The notes under the pieces were generated by a model. That model saw only the letters and a program-made list of their open reading frames with translations. It was not told the origin of the DNA and searched no databases. 5,686 nt of DNA from positions 1 through 5,686 of the forward strand of contig JAAZNH010000340.1 in the NCBI GenBank assembly GCA_012798365.1. Direction: 5' to 3'. The position numbers and the translations under genes are program-made. Positions 5,393 through 5,686 of this stretch are shown here, piece by piece. Positions within the stretch are counted from its first letter, which is position 1. The number at the start of each line of letters is the position of its first letter. Source of the DNA: Methanomicrobiales archaeon. GTDB taxonomy: Archaea; Halobacteriota; Methanomicrobia; Methanomicrobiales; Methanospirillaceae.

Positions 5393-5421
5393 CCAGAACA
5401 TCAAAAAGGAAAATGGAGACT

Positions 5422-5686
5422 CTATTCTAAAAATGGGTTTACAACAGATATCCAGGAAATTTTTTTGAAATGAGAGTCTTCCGTATAGATGGTATCAAGA
5501 TGATTCTGTTTCATGGTTGCAGCTAATAATGCATCCCAGAAATGCAGGGAAAACTTTTTCTGAATTTTCAAAGCCTCCATAATCGTTTGTGCATCATACC
5601 CGACAACCGTCCAGCGCTCGAATGAGGAAATATCATGAATGAATCGTGAGACTACTGTATCCGGTACCGGGTTTTTCACTTTCTCC
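5422..5686 (-). CDS. VapC-like PIN-domain protein, C-terminal part (5' end outside window)
   Basis: The minus-strand frame is open from the window edge (bases 5686-5680 still coding) to TAG at 5424-5422. A GTG at 5679 is in frame, but the sequence before it continues the domain, so it is not taken as the start. About 87 residues are visible of a usual 130-145. The PIN signature is the late acidic cluster: HFWDALLAATMKQN with its Asp, then TIYTEDSHF with Glu-Asp, and the common PIN ending ISVVNPF. The early catalytic Asp lies beyond the edge. PIN proteins are magnesium-dependent RNases, mostly VapC toxins that need an antitoxin, which would sit upstream, outside the window. This is the only gene here ended by TAG; seven codons further on comes a TGA, so reading through would add only a few residues. 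Confidence 0.85.
   Translation of the reverse strand, partial: EKVKNPVPDTVVSRFIHDISSFERWTVVGYDAQTIMEALKIQKKFSLHFWDALLAATMKQNHLDTIYTEDSHFKKISWISVVNPFLE

Overview
The window looks like a piece of a methanogenic euryarchaeal chromosome, probably Methanomicrobiales-like. That is an inference from the strong CGG (Arg) and ATC (Ile) codon preference, the GGAG ribosome-binding sites, the T-tract ends of genes instead of classical hairpin terminators, and the mix of acetamido-sugar genes with MNT, AbrB/RelE and PIN genes. No rRNA or marker gene is present to fix the taxon.

Bases 1-3079 are a GC-rich plus-strand sugar operon. It holds the C-terminal two thirds of a DegT/DnrJ/EryC1/StrS (PLP) sugar aminotransferase, a Gfo/Idh/MocA NAD(P)-dependent sugar dehydrogenase, and a WecC/WbpA-type UDP-acetamidosugar 6-dehydrogenase. 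The genes are 5-17 nt apart and probably co-transcribed, ending in a double T-tract. Together they fit the making of a UDP-2,3-diacetamido (or ManNAcA-type) uronic acid for surface or N-linked glycans. The Gfo/Idh gene carries an in-frame TAG at codon 21, inside its NAD-binding fold, while the other 281 codons stay open.

Bases 3080-5686 are visibly more AT-rich and hold small accessory genes. These are an orphan minimal nucleotidyltransferase (minus strand, 3172-3549), an AbrB-type antitoxin with a RelE/ParE-type toxin (3714-4240, overlapping by 7 nt), and a stretch of about 340 bp with no convincing gene but a 16-bp perfect palindrome. After that come a 58-codon minus-strand ORF with a strong Shine-Dalgarno (4592-4768) and a 64-codon hypothetical on the plus strand (4797-4991). 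Last are a minus-strand reading frame that looks truly coding but is interrupted by one TAG (4944-5312), and the C-terminal part of a VapC-like PIN-domain protein running off the right edge.

The most interesting point is that two otherwise well-preserved frames are each broken by a single TAG, while TAG ends only one of the other genes in the window. The simple explanation is two nonsense mutations or sequence errors. TAG read as an amino acid (pyrrolysine-type decoding) is a testable alternative that the window alone cannot settle.
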